From Dryocosmus kuriphilus (taxonomy: Eukaryota; Arthropoda; Insecta; Hymenoptera; Cynipidae): a stretch of DNA of 64,000 nucleotides. Below the pieces are notes generated by a model. The model did no database searches, had not been told where the DNA came from, and worked only from the letters and a program-made list of their open reading frames with translations. Positions 10,865-21,930 of the stretch are shown here, piece by piece. A program made the position numbers and the translations under genes. The stretch spans positions 115,304,252 to 115,368,251 of the forward strand of contig CM076189.1 of NCBI GenBank assembly GCA_038277395.1, written 5' to 3'. Positions within the stretch are counted from its first letter, which is position 1, and every line of letters starts with the position of its first letter.

Positions 10865-12269
10865 ACACGAGTTCGTCGACGTTAGATAATGGGCGCGTCT
10901 CGGGTGCGCAATGACCTCAGTGGCGCGGCGGAGACGTGCAGCATTCCACGTGGACTGGCGATTTCACTGCTATTCCACCAGGACTAAAGTTGCGAGTGAG
11001 GTTTGTCGGCGAAAAGATCGTGCCAGGGTTGCGCGTGGAAAGTGAGCACACGCAGTACAAACGGTACGGTGCGTGTCACCATGGATCGGCGTCCTCTGGG
11101 GTTCCGGGCACCACTTCTGCAGCGAAGAATGTCCAATAGGTGCCGCTGACTTTCCGTGAAGAGACCCGGTGACTCGGGGTCGTAGCCCGGCACTACCACT
11201 TCGCGTAGGTGTTCCCCCATGGCACGACAATCTCTATCTTGAGCGGCCGGGCGTGCCCTACGACGTCGTGCGCGCTGGTTCGTCCTTGCCCACCTCGTAG
11301 CTCCTGTTATAGACACCGTCATCTCCCGACTATCCCCACCGATATCGCGGACCGACACCCCGAAACCCCCTCCCGCGGACGCAAGTGCCAACACGCTTGG
11401 CCAACCTCGTACCACGCAACAAAAGAAAAGGCTCCGCCCGATGTTCAGAGGGCCAAACGATGGTCAGCCTGGTGGAAGCGAGACCCTTATAAGCGAACTT
11501 GTCTAAGCGCGACGCAATTTATGATGACGTGGAAAATACACCGATGAAAGAAATGTGCGAAAAAAAATTGAGCGGAGAGTTAAAAGAAAAAAGCAGGAAA
11601 CGAAACTGGACGATACGCTGATTGACTTGAATCGAAGAAACTAGAGACGCGGACTTCATGTACCGAAACTGACTCGACGCGGCGATTGATTGGAAACGGA
11701 AAATTAAACACCTCGACGCGAACGGCAGGAATCCCAATAGGTCCAAGAAAGTGTGAGGTAACATTCCAAGTTCGGTACTACACTTCTATTGTCTTATATC
11801 AGATAACCAGAGCTGACGCCGCTGACTCTCTTAAATCTCCGTACACTTGCCACTCAAGAATCGAAACGCACTGACGGTTTTACAATGCTCAAACGCACTC
11901 AGGCGAATCGTCTCCGTTCCGAGATTCCGTAGCCTCCGTTCTGAGGTCCCCGCGGTAGCGGGAACGTCAGCGCGTCGCCTGATTGGTCGGAACTCGACCA
12001 CGGGGGCGTAGCAAATGAGTGGGGCGAACGCTCTGTGTCCACAGCCCCGGCGTCCGAGCGTCGACGCACGAATCCCAGCTATACTGCCCTTCAATATAAA
12101 AATTTTAATAGTGTTTTAAAAGTATTCAATATTAAATTAAAATTCCAGAAATTTTACGACTTATTTGTAATAACCCAAACTTATTTTCCCCGCAAACGGC
12201 ATGTGGTTAGACCTATTAGAACCAATTTTTTATTTCTAATTATTTACAATCTATTCATGTTAATATCAC

Positions 12270-12905
12270 ACAGCCCCACAAAAAAAGAAAATTTTCTGAA
12301 GCCCAAGCTAAACCACCATACCCATACGTTTTTGAGGTCGCTGAATCCGAATCCGTGGTCAGTTTGATCCCATCGGGTCAGGATAAAGGGCAGTTCAAGG
12401 TCACAGTCAATAAAACCATTAGATCGGAGAAAACCTCCACGCTAAGACGTTTTCAGGTTCGCTGAATCCGAATACGGGGTCATTTTGACACGATAAGGTC
12501 AGTATCAAGGTCGAGTCAAGGTCAAAATGAGAAATAATGATCTAATCAGTTGAACTGTTACTCTAAGACGTTTCTGGGGTCGCTGAATCTGAATCCAGAG
12601 TCATTTTGACTCCATCAGGTGGGGATTAAGGTCATTCTAAGATCAACAATTAAGAAACCATTGAATTAAAGAAAACCTCCACTCTTATTCGTTTTTTGGT
12701 CGCCTAATCCTAATATAGGGTTAGTTTAACCTCATGTGGTCAGGATCAAGGTCATTATACGGTCTCAAAGTGAGAAAAAAACATTTAATCTGCGGAAGCC
12801 ACTCTTCTGAAACGTTTCTGGGATCGCTTAACCTGATTCTAGGATCATTTTCACCCCATTAGGTGAGGATCAGGGTCAAACGAAATTGTTTAATATGATT
12901 TTTTT
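12270..12905 (+). repeat. left inverted end of the DNA transposon, five 121-bp units
   Basis: Five tandem units each contain ACGTTTNTGAGGTCGCTGAAT, a GGTCATTTTGAC-like half and a CATCAGGTCAGGATCAAGGTC-like half. The word CGTT falls at 12,327, 12,448, 12,569, 12,690 and 12,813: spacings 121, 121, 121 and 123. Its reverse complement forms the right end. Confidence 0.85.
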
Positions 12906-12952
12906 TCAAATTTCTAAACCGTTACATTGATTTTCGGGAGTTCTCACTAGAT

Positions 12953-14794
12953 TCACTGTTTTTTGTGATATCTAACCCTTTTGTCCGCAAAAGATCTAAG
13001 GAGCGGTTTCTTTTCACGCTTTGCTCCGTTCTTGTTACTTTCTCTCTTTAATGACCAGCAGTAATCAGTTATCATACTGACATCCCATCGACCTTGATAT
13101 CTCATTTCCATTGCTTTTATGTCTTGATGGAACCTCTCCTCTTGCTCCTCACTAAAATCTCCTAGATTTTTTGGGAAGTAATCTATATGAGAATGCAAAT
13201 AGTGTAACATTAGACTCATCAAACACCCTAGCTTCTTATAATCCGATAGCATTTGAACCACTATTTCTTCGTAGTTTTCACTTTTTTGGTTCCCAAGAAA
13301 ATTCTCCACAAAATCTTTAAAACTTATCCAGGCTACTGTTTCCTTGTCATTCATTGTAGAAATGAAGTCACCATATATCCTTATTTTGCGTATTTGTGGT
13401 CCATCGAAGATACCTTGAGTGATTTTTGCATCACTAAGATGAGGAGAAAGTTCTTTAAGTTTTTCGAAGCATTTTCCAGCTTTATCCAAAGCGTTAACAA
13501 ATTGCTTCATTAAGCCGAGTTTGATGTGGAGACGTGGAAGCAAAACCTTACTGCGATCAACCAGTGGTTCGTGAAATGTGTTTGCAGAACCTGCCTGGAG
13601 AGAGGTTCTGTAAGTCCACGTTTTTTTAACATAGTGATTTGCGCGATCTCTACTGTTCCATAGACACAAAAAGCAAGGATGTTTCGTATATCCAGCTTGT
13701 TGTCCTAACAATATAGTTAAGATATTAAAATCGCCGCAAATCAACCATTTGTGCTCAGAATATTTAATTGTCTCTAATATGAATTTCAATGTATTATATA
13801 CTTCCTTTAGTATGGTGGAATGCGCTATTGGTATTGGAGCATATACATTGGTGTTATGGAGTAATACTACCTTCAGACTTTGCTTACAGGAGTCTATGAA
13901 TATTCTCCATTCGTCATCATTATATATTCCCGTATGTATTTCATTCATTAACCCTTTCACTTCATTTCAATATACTAATAAAGGTTCCTGTATCAACGTG
14001 AAATATTTTCTAAAGTTTTCTTCTCTGTTCCGGTAAAATGATTCTCTTGTATCTTTAGATACCCAGTTGTGTTGTTTCATGAATGAAGCTAAGTATTCCG
14101 CTTTATCCTTAGGTAAATCCAAATCTCTCACAAGATCATTCACCTCTTCTTGATTTATAGTTTTGGGAGCCTTGTCTTGATCACTAGTTTCATAGTTTTG
14201 ACTGCTTGTACTGTCTCTTTCATCGCTCGAAGATTCCTGTTCTTCAACGTCATCCACATAGCAATCGTTTCGGATTGACATACTTTCAGGAGAATTGATT
14301 GAAGTTTCCAGTTCATGGTCAATGTCGTCATTTTTCTCTGCTGGTCTTATCAAGTTTTGTGCGTCAGGATATTGAAGACGATGAATGTTTTTTCTTTTAA
14401 TTCCTGTTACATTTGTCATGCAGATATAACAGTCTTCTTCGCATAATAGTTTTCGCCAACATGCAGGTTTCACAAACTTCACTTCAGATTCTTGTTTGGA
14501 ATCATATCTTCTCATCATTGTGTAACAAGCACTACATACTTCGTGTAGACTCCACCTTTTATCTTGGTTAGCAACATCAATCCCAAAACAATCCTTGTAA
14601 ATTCTCTTGATATTAATTGATATTGGTCTCCGTTTAGCTGCAAAGTAATACTTGGCACATATGTAACAAAATGCATTAGGATTTTTGTTGCAAGAATGTT
14701 CAGATGAAGAACTTCCCGGGTTTGTTTGTAACAAGTGCTTTGAAGGCTTTTTACTAAAAACTGTTTTATGTTTGTGTTTTATTTTAAGTACCAT
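12953..14794 (-). pseudogene. transposon ORF, candidate transposase, with one in-frame TGA
   Basis: From ATG at 14,794 the frame runs 275 codons, meets TGA at 13,969-13,967, and continues in the same frame to 12,953: 614 codons in all. The N-terminal part is Cys/His-rich: C43-x2-C46, NQDKRW at 76-81, H84/C87/C90 and C122-x2-C125, suggesting a zinc-binding module. A middle segment (180-235) is acidic and serine-rich. After the stop come WLICGDFN (71-78 of that part), HPCFLCLWNSRDR (a Cys pair at 96 and 99), LHIKLGLMKQFV, WISFKDFVENFLGN and HSHIDYFPKNL..EEQEERFHQDI. This C-terminal signature is one I know from many uncharacterised multi-copy arthropod and cnidarian proteins. GDFN and the later His/Asp/Glu cluster could be RNase-H-fold catalytic residues, but that is inference. 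Its place just inside the long inverted ends makes it the transposase candidate. Confidence 0.7.
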
Positions 14795-15561
14795 GAAAAA
14801 TTACGAAGACCCACGCATTTGGGATCCTGGACCGATCGCAGGTGAGTCCGCCATTCTGGGGGTGACAACTCTCATACCTCCCCAGGTCTAAGTATGAGAG
14901 CTTTCTGACTTTGACGAGGACAAGTCAACTCGTCGTCAGACATGCTACGGCTTCATCCTCGCACACTAATGCCCCCCTGCAAGGGAGCGCGCCACGTTGG
15001 CTTCGATACCACATTGGACTGGAAAGCGAATCATTCTACACATCTCCTTTCGAAGCAGTTGTCATCGTCCCAGTATCCCTTGCGGTAGCAGGATTTTGAA
15101 TTTCTGCGGAAAGATCGGACTGTCATTGTAGAAATTGAGTTATTAGCTCAGAAACTAAAGTTGAGCTTATCAGTGACGCTACACTAAGTCCTTTGATCAT
15201 AAACAAAATGTTCGAGCATGTAATTGCTCTCTAAGTGGTAAGCTTAAATGGAATTGCGCTCAAGAAACAGTTTAATGTTTGACCTCTAACGCCAATGTGC
15301 GTACTCCAGAGGATCGTACTCGGAAACTTGATCCACACCTGTTAACCGTAGTTTAGCGGAGTATCGTTGGTCCATAAAATATCGCTTCTGTTATGACAAC
15401 TGCCCATGCAAAAGAATAACGTCAACCCTGACCTGATAACGTCAAATACGCCATTGCTTCGGAATCGTAAACAAAAAGGACAAAAGGGTTAGGTAACTAA
15501 AAAGCACTAACTCAAGTGAGAACTTTCGAAATTCAATGTAGCGATTCAGAAATTGTAACCA

Positions 15562-16175
15562 AAATCATTTTAAACAATTCTTTTCACCCTGATCCTTACC
15601 TGATGTGGTGAAAATGTCTCCAGAATCAGATTAAGCGACCTCAGAAACGTTTTAGAAGAGTGGCTTTCTCAGATTCAATATTTTTTCTCTTTTTTAGAAT
15701 GTAAAATGACCCTGGAATTATCCCATATTTGGATTCAGCGACCACAAAAACGTATAAGTGTAGAGGTTTTCTCTAATTAAATGCTTTTTTAATTGTTAAA
15801 CTTAGAATTACCTTAAGCCCCACCTGATGAAGTCAAAGTGACTCTAGATTCAGATTCAGCGAACACAGAAACGTCTTAGAGTGACAATTCACACTGATTA
15901 GATCATTATTTCTCATCTTGACCTTGACTTGATCTTGATACTGACCTTATCGGGTCAAAATGACTCCGGATTCGGATTCAGCGACCCTGAAAACGTCTTA
16001 GAGTCGAGGTTTTCTCCGATCTGATGGTTTTCTTGATTCTGACCTTGAATTGACCTTTATTCTGAGCTGAAGGGGTCAAAATGACCCCGGATTCGGATTC
16101 AGCTACCTCAAAAACTTATGGGTATGGTGGCTTAGCTTGGGCTTCAGAAATTTTTTTTTTTTGTGGGACTCTGTC
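15562..16175 (-). repeat. right inverted end of the DNA transposon
   Basis: Reverse complement of 12,270-12,905, again with the 121-bp tandem units (CAGCGACCCTGAAAACGTC, CAGCGAACACAGAAACGTC and so on). The arms differ at many positions, so they have aged independently. Confidence 0.85.
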
Positions 16176-17240
16176 ATTAATAGTTAAGGTACGAAACGAT
16201 TTAATCTTATTGTATTTATATTTAACAGAAATGATTTAATTAAATTTCTGACCCACGAAACTAGGAAAAGGTTAGCTTATTTGACTTAATCTTGATAAAT
16301 GTGAGTATGAGCAGAGTTCATGCAGACATGTATCGATTGTTCCTTAATTAAAAAATCTTAATCAAGAGTGAGAAGGGGGGGGGGGGATTTCATTAACTAT
16401 TCTTAACACATTATTATTATTTTTTCTTTCCTTGGTTCTGGCTCTGCTCTATACTTTCATTTAAGTGCTTTAGATCGCGAAAAATCAATTTTATTTTATT
16501 TTTACAAGGAAATATGAAGATGCTTCATTGCATTTGGGAACTAACCACGCCAGCTGGTTGATATCCACACTTCGCAAGCCATGCGTCTGAGAAAGAGAGG
16601 ATAGTGAGAGGAAAAGGAAGGAGTGTAATCTTGGAAGAAGGGGTAGCGCGCGTAGGAAGAGAAGAGACAGAGCATGGTGCACGTGATCGGGCTGGGACTC
16701 AACCTGCCAACGGAGCGCAATACGGAGCCTAAACCGGTTTGCAGAGGCATGTAAAAACTTTCTAGCTATTAAGAGGAGAGCCTAAGCGAAGAAAATGAGT
16801 CACGAAGATGAGCAAACTCGTCGTTTGAGACTTCGCAAAATCGACACTTCGTCTTTCATGCCCTTCGCTCGAAATTTTTCAGAGAAAAACTTCGAATAGG
16901 AAGCCGGCCAGACGAGCGTCGATTTCCGGCGTTCTCAACTTGGCTAACAGCCTACAACAAATCCACGCATTCTCGGATAGAGTTTGCTTTCACGTTTGAG
17001 TCCTATGGTACCCCTATTCCCTCAATAATTAGCGTTATTTATTCTAACCTCTAGTTAACTCAGGGTGCAACTTGGTAGCCCCGGTTCCCAATACAGCTAC
17101 AACCTAATCAGACAACGGTACCTCGCGGCAGCCGTTGCTAAACTAATACGTGCATCGAACTAGGGTACCTCTGGGCAGCCGTTGCTAAACTAATATATAC
17201 ATCGAAATAGAGTACCTCTCAGCAGCGCCGGTTTTACACT

Positions 17241-17549
17241 TTAAGGTGGACGTCGCCTCTTCCGAGGTGCATAGACTCGTGCGTCGTGGTACACAACCGT
17301 CGCACGCGGTCGCAAATGATAACGCCTCCTAATCTTATCGGTATCTTCCTCCTCATCTGAATCTCGTCCTTGTTGATCGTCGCGTAGCGTGGGAAGCACG
17401 TCCGCTTCATCTCGTTGAAGGCGCGCTTGCACAGCGTCGGTGTTATCGCCACGTTGACGCCCGGTTGGGTCAACATCCTCCTCTCCATCATTGCTTCCGA
17501 CAGAATAGTTGTCTGATGCGTGTGCCGAGCTGACGACACCCTGCTTCAC
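17241..17549 (-). pseudogene. pol C-terminal tail
   Basis: An acidic stretch (EEDVDPTG, DSDEEEDTDK) is followed by a basic end with RRRYHLRPRA. A Y-x-LRPR motif near the end of pol is usual in insect gypsy elements. It lies last in pol on the element strand, about 0.4 kb downstream of the integrase piece. The stretch 16,960-17,240 between it and the LTR shows no gene and includes a short local duplication (GGTACCTC..GCAGCCGTTGCTAAACTAAT twice). Confidence 0.55.
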
Positions 17550-17948
17550 CCTGTCAGCGGCTCTGGCAGGATAAATGCTCGTTTCGCCGCCGAAGCTTTC
17601 GGCTATGTCTGCTGGTGGAAGTGACTGCTCGCCAGCTTCCCGTCCGTCGGCTACAAACCACTCTTCATTGTCCTGGAAAGCGATTGCCAGTTACTCCTTT
17701 TCAGACGTGGGTGCTGATAGCAGAGTGCTCCCGTGCACCTTCTGTGCCACTCCGTCCCTTCAGATCCAGTACACGTCACCAGAGATGTGATATAGGACCT
17801 GAAGGGGCCCAACTCGGGCTGAAGCTATCTTAGCATTATATCCTGCAAATTTATTTGATAGGTGATATTTGGGGGTATACACTCATTCTACTGGGAAGTA
17901 ACGAGGCAGGCTGCGTGCAGCAGCGTATCGGGCTTGGTATTCTTCCTG

Positions 17949-18640
17949 TCATAGGCGAGCCTCGTACTCGCGAGCTTCATTTTCTGTTGCTGGCAGGCGG
18001 TTGGCTTGATCCGCTTGCCACTCCCATTCTCCTGGACGGAGGATGGCTTTGTCCATGAGGAGATAGCTTGGGGTTACTCCGGTCGCTGTATCCTTCTCCG
18101 CCGAAGGCCGAATATTAGGTCCGGTAGGTGCTTGTCCCATGTGCGTCGATTACCCTGGTGCAAACGGAGCCAGGGCCCCTTTTTTAACTCTTGATTACGG
18201 CGCTCGGTGGGATTGGCCCGCGGCTGGTAGACAGGTGTTGTCCACAATTCACAACCCTACCGATGACTTGCTTCGGCACATGAATGGCCAGTAAATTTGG
18301 GGCCGTTGTCACTCAGTACACTTCGTGGATAACCGAAACGAGTAAAGGCCTCCTGCTCGATATTCTTAATGATTTTCGGTGTATTTGAGGCGCGGAGGGG
18401 AAACGCATCCACCCATCGGGTAAAAAGGTCAGCAACAAACAAGATATAGTTGTGACCTTGGTTTTTACGTGGATACGGTCCCGTGAGTTCGACGGCGACC
18501 TTATCCCATGCTCGGCGCGCTATTCTTGGGCTTTGGCCTTCCAGCCGCCTTCCCCGTACGCGTTTGCAGCATGTGCATAGGTGACAACCGGACACGTATC
18601 GGCGGACTTCCCTATTCATTCCGGGCCCTTAAAAATGTTC
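17949..18640 (-). pseudogene. integrase region of the gypsy element, frameshifted
   Basis: The first piece (18,619-18,257) has the Cys pair of the zinc domain (SGCHLCTCC) and the core: VAVELTGPYPRK, where the family has Asp in DLxGP and this copy Glu; YILFVADLFTRWVDAFPL; and LSDNGPKFTG with the second Asp. In other frames come VYQPRANPTERRNQELKK (with the catalytic Glu in NPTERRN) at about 18,225-18,170, then HLPD, SYLLMDKAILRPGEWEW and the C-terminal portion up to 17,949. At least two frame changes and an internal stop make it non-functional. Confidence 0.8.
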
Positions 18641-18735
18641 TCGGATCGAACGGATTGTCTCGTCTGTTCCTGGATGGCTGGCTACAGCCGCGTCGTGGTA
18701 CTCCCGTATCACCTTGGATCGTAAGTCGGTCGGAA

Positions 18736-19532
18736 CTAATAATCTCCATTCTCCTGTGGCGTCTTGGCGCCACCAGCCTTTATCAGTTCATATGTGTCGG
18801 TCGACAAACTCTGCTTCATCAGCTGCGAGATTTTAAGCCCGTTCAACACTCGCACACGGATTACCTCTCGTGAAATCGAAGGATCCTCCTGCTGTGCTTC
18901 TATTACCTCGTGGAAAAGTGGTGGCAGCGCGAGAGCAGTGAGACCTGGAACTGACGAAGCGTTCTCGATTCCAACGGGGCGGATAGTAGGCGGCAGCATC
19001 TGCTCTATATCCGGCTCTCAGGTGATATCTCGTTGGAATTGGGGTAACGGGATAGTGCGTGTGGCAACTCTTTCTCTTTTCCGGGCACGTGTTCGACGGT
19101 ACGTGGGAATCTACTGAAGAATAAATCACATCGTGTAAGATTGTCTCTAGTGTCTTTTTGACGCTCGAGCCAAGTCAGAGTCTTTTTTTTTGTCCGCAAT
19201 GTGAATGGACGGTCTTCCAAAAATGGTCGTTACCTCTTTATGACCCACACGATCGCAAGGCACTCCTGCTTGTTGCAGTTGTAGCGGGCCTCCGTGGGCG
19301 AGAACTTGTCGATAGCGAAGAAGATTATATGGCGCTTTCCATTTGGTTCATCTTGCATTAACGCTGCACCCATTCCACGGGCACTGGCGTCGGTCTGCAA
19401 TACAAACCTTAACTCGGGGTCCAAGCGGCTCAGAGTCACGGGCTGTTGAAGCGTTGCTTTATCGGTTTCAAAATGTTTCAAATTTTCGGGGGTCTTTTTG
19501 TATGAGCATTTTGTTGAGAGCGTGTCCGACAA
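18736..19532 (-). pseudogene. RNase H domain and connection to integrase, broken
   Basis: 19,532-19,230 contains LQTDASARGMGAALMQ with the first catalytic Asp and FSPTEARYNCNKQECLAIVW with the catalytic Glu. The next piece (19,220-19,005) has RPFTLRTKKKTLTWLERQKD, where the family has LRTDNKAL: the Asp codon has been lost in a run of nine A. It ends with VEHVPGKEKELPHALSRYP, the normal end of RNase H (usually DALSR). The segment 18,999-18,736 is the linker towards integrase. Confidence 0.8.
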
Positions 19533-19550
19533 CGCGGCAAGAATTATTGC

Positions 19551-20237
19551 TCAATTAGGTGTGTATTCTTTTACCCAATTGCATGCTCCAAAGAATGAAC
19601 GCATCTTCTTCCGAGTGCGTGGTGGAGAGGCATTTCGGAATGATTCGAAATGCCCGGTTTGTGCCGAGTTACCTTCCGTACTGATCATGTGTCCTAGGTA
19701 CGGAAGGGTAGTTTTGCCAAAACAACACTTGGACGGCGGAACGGTGAGTCCGTGTATAGCGAGGCGTTCGAACCCAAGAGTCAAGAGCAGCAAGTGTTCC
19801 CCCCAGTCTCGTGAACTTACGACGATGTCATCTAAGTGAGCGATAGCGTGCTCGCACCATTGTTCGGCTAGCACTTGTCTCATAAGGTTCCGAAAAGTCC
19901 CAGGCGCGTTTTTGAGACCGAACGGCATCACACGAAAGTGGAACTGGCCTCCGCCTGGCGTTGAAAGGGCTGTGTATTATCGGTACCCGTGTTCCATCGG
20001 CATCCGCCAGTAAACGCTTTTCAGGTCTGGGGTAGAGAAGATTTTCCCTGTACCTAAATTCTTTAAGGTTTCTTGAATGCGTGGTGGGCACTGGGGTGCG
20101 TCGACCTTCATGCCATCTAAACGAAGATAATCCACGCAAAAGCGATAATCGCCGTGTATCTTATCGGCGTTCACTGTGGCGGAACTAAAGGGTGACGTGG
20201 TGGGCTCTATCATGGCGCCGCGAAGCATCTCACGCAC
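19551..20237 (-). pseudogene. reverse transcriptase domain of the gypsy element
   Basis: The upstream part (20,237-19,977) shows DYRFCVDYLRLDGMKVDAP and FSTPDLKSVYWRMPM with the first catalytic Asp. A stop and frame change follow, then STPGGGQFHFRVMPFGLKNA, GTFRNLMRQVL and IAHLDDIVVSS. The active-site box therefore reads HLDD, with His in place of the usual Tyr. LPYLGHMIST and the thumb end at 19,551. Clearly Ty3/gypsy rather than copia or BEL, because of MPFGLKNAP and the downstream RNase H-integrase order. Confidence 0.85.
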
Positions 20238-20345
20238 TTGAGTGTCAATTTGCTGACGTTTCTCGTCCGAGTAAAGGCTAGGTGCTTCGCGAAGAGTGTG
20301 GCCATCTTGAGGGGGATTTCGTGCTACACGTTCGCCAGCGTTTGC

Positions 20346-20740
20346 TTAAGATGTCCACCGCTGTGAAAAAAGAAAGACGTGTAAGCGTATCAACTCCTTG
20401 AACTTCGTTTGTAAAGGGGCAGGGAAGTCGTTCTGTACGACAATCTCTCCCGTGGGGAAGGATAGCTTGTGTGCTTTCGGAAGAGGACTGAGGTACACAC
20501 GCTGCCGACCCGTGTTGCCAACGAAAATGCAGTCGGCCACGTCATCATGGATAACTTTATTTTATGTGCCCTCAACCATGGACGGCCGAGAATTAATTCG
20601 GCCCGACGATCCGGGCTCTCTTTGTCCTAACAAAACTCGGATTTGTGGTAGCCCGCTGAGATCTGCTGAAACGGCGTTTAGGACCGGGGTGCGCTGGCTG
20701 CAGCCGGGGCGGCTGGCGTATTGGCCTCGGCCGCCCGATC
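20346..20740 (-). pseudogene. protease and pre-RT segment, degraded
   Basis: Recognisable pieces are a PVLNAVSADLSGLPQIRVLL-like stretch leading towards the protease, and VADCIFVGNTGRQRVYLSPL..ELIRLHVFLFSQ just before the RT. No intact D(S/T)G protease triplet is visible, so the protease seems lost to frame changes. Confidence 0.45.
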
Positions 20741-21914
20741 TCTCCAGTTTCCCCGAACCGCGGAATTCTGTCTCTCATTTATGACAGGACAGTCGCGGTG
20801 AAAATGCCGGCCGGGGCTGTAGTGGCATTGGGTTGGGGGACGCTCGTACGGCGTTGCGTTTGTCTGACTTCCATTCTCGTTTTGCGACGAGCTTGAGGCC
20901 GTGTTTTTGCTCTACCGCGTATCGTGCACTGTCTCACGAGGTACTTCCTCCGTCTCATTGTTCTCCGCCTGTGCGGCACGCCCTACGAGTTCCTTAAGCG
21001 AGGTTATCGTTGCTGCTCGTAAAACTTTCTTTATTGATGGTTTGATGACCTCTAATAGGAGTGCCACTATTTGTTCATCCGCAGCCTGAAGTAGCAATCT
21101 GAGGGCGAGGAGGTATTTTTTTTGTAAAAGTAACCCCAAGGCCCCTTGATCATCTTATTTCGTCGCATACAATTTTATATGTAACTTGTTCATGGCCCAA
21201 ACTCCAGCGAAGTGTTGAATCAGCAAACTGCAAACCTTCGCCCATGGCAACGAGAGATTCTTACAGACCTCGTACCAATTCGAAGCCCTCTCTGCCAGAG
21301 TTTTGTGATCATCCTAGACCACAAAGCAGGTTCGATTGAGGTTTCTGTGAAATAGTATTCACATTAGCGAGAACGTGGGCAGTGGAACGTTTAGTGTTCG
21401 AAAGGCGCGCACCAACGCTCGCCAGTTGGCGTGGAGAGCGCTTGGGAGTGGGGGTGGAACGACGATATTCCCATTTTGTGTGCGAGCGGCATTTAAGATA
21501 ACGGTTGGAACCCTTGTCGTTAAGATTGTTGGCTAAAGGACTGACCGGCATAGTTTCTATGTTCGGACGGCTACTTGGGCCTGAAGCTACATCGATTGTA
21601 GTTGTTGGTACCTTAATAAATACGCGCGAAGTGTTGCGTCCTGCGGCTTGAACTGATCTGCTCCTTTCCCTTCCGGTATTGGGGAGGGATGAGCGCCCTC
21701 GGCTTGTTTTATCAGATGTTCTTTTTGGGATGACGTGCTCCTCACCGTTGAGTTCCATGGTAGGAATGGAGTTTACAGGCGCCACCGAGTTTTGTGGGCG
21801 AGACTCGGAAAACCGAGTAACTCCGAGTGGAAATTCTAGACTTCTAGACTCGTGTGGGCTGTGAGATTGTTTCCAACTACGTTGAAACTCGAAAGCAAAT
21901 GCTTCGGGCCCCAC
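20740..21914 (-). pseudogene. gag region of the gypsy element
   Basis: A long N-terminal frame (21,914-21,309) is rich in Ser, Arg, Thr and Pro. It opens at GTG (V/M-GPEAFAFEFQRSWKQ) only about 16 bases inside the LTR border; no ATG occurs upstream in frame. A capsid-like helical part follows (21,139-20,912: LLLQAADEQIVALLLEVI, LKELVGRAAQAE). Near 20,825-20,790 comes a zinc knuckle reading CHYSPGRHFHRDC; compared with the CX2CX4HX4C pattern it lacks the second Cys, as if one codon had been lost. Frame changes separate the parts. Confidence 0.65.
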
Positions 21915-21929
21915 GGTGGGGCCGCCAAA
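21905..21929 (-). other. primer-binding-site candidate
   Basis: On the element strand the base A and then TTTGGCGGCCCCACCGTGGG follow the CA end of the 5' LTR. Starts of the type TGGCG right after the LTR are usual for tRNA-primed LTR elements. The tRNA was not identified. Confidence 0.55.
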
Positions 21930-21930
21930 T

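Larger units (their letters stand above)
12270..16175 (-). mobile_element. DNA transposon with long, internally repeated inverted ends
   Basis: The two ends are inverted copies: left CAGCCCCACAAAAAAAG..TTTCTGAAGCCCAAGC and right, reverse complemented, AGAGTCCCACAAAAAAA..TTTCTGAAGCCCAAGC, and they stay complementary for about 0.6 kb. The unit sits in the LTR at a position where the sister LTR is uninterrupted (24,262-24,285: TCATATTATTAATAGTTAAA), which serves as a paralogous empty site and confirms insertion. TTAAT occurs at both outer edges, but the sister LTR does not settle the target-duplication length. The cargo is one long minus-strand ORF (12,953-14,794) followed by about 750 bases without a credible gene (14,800-15,560), probably its 5' region. 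Confidence 0.8.
9923..16959 (-). repeat. 3' LTR, interrupted by a DNA transposon
   Basis: It is the partner of 21,931-25,052: 9,923-12,269 matches 21,931-24,270, and 16,176-16,959 matches 24,270-25,052. Without the 3.9-kb insertion it is about 3.1 kb. It contains G runs at 9,975-9,987 (13), 10,094-10,104 (11) and 16,375-16,386 (12) that are shorter or interrupted in the other LTR. Directly upstream on the element strand there is no convincing polypurine tract (the sequence ends GCGTGGATT). Confidence 0.85.

Noticed and set aside
10936..11547. Several overlapping plus-strand frames inside the LTR
   Set aside because: They lie antisense to the element, and frames are open on both strands because of GC-rich composition; the corresponding frames in the other LTR are shifted or broken.
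12270..16175. CRISPR-like array in the 121-bp units
   Set aside because: The units are whole tandem repeats without unique spacers, mirrored at the other end of a transposon.
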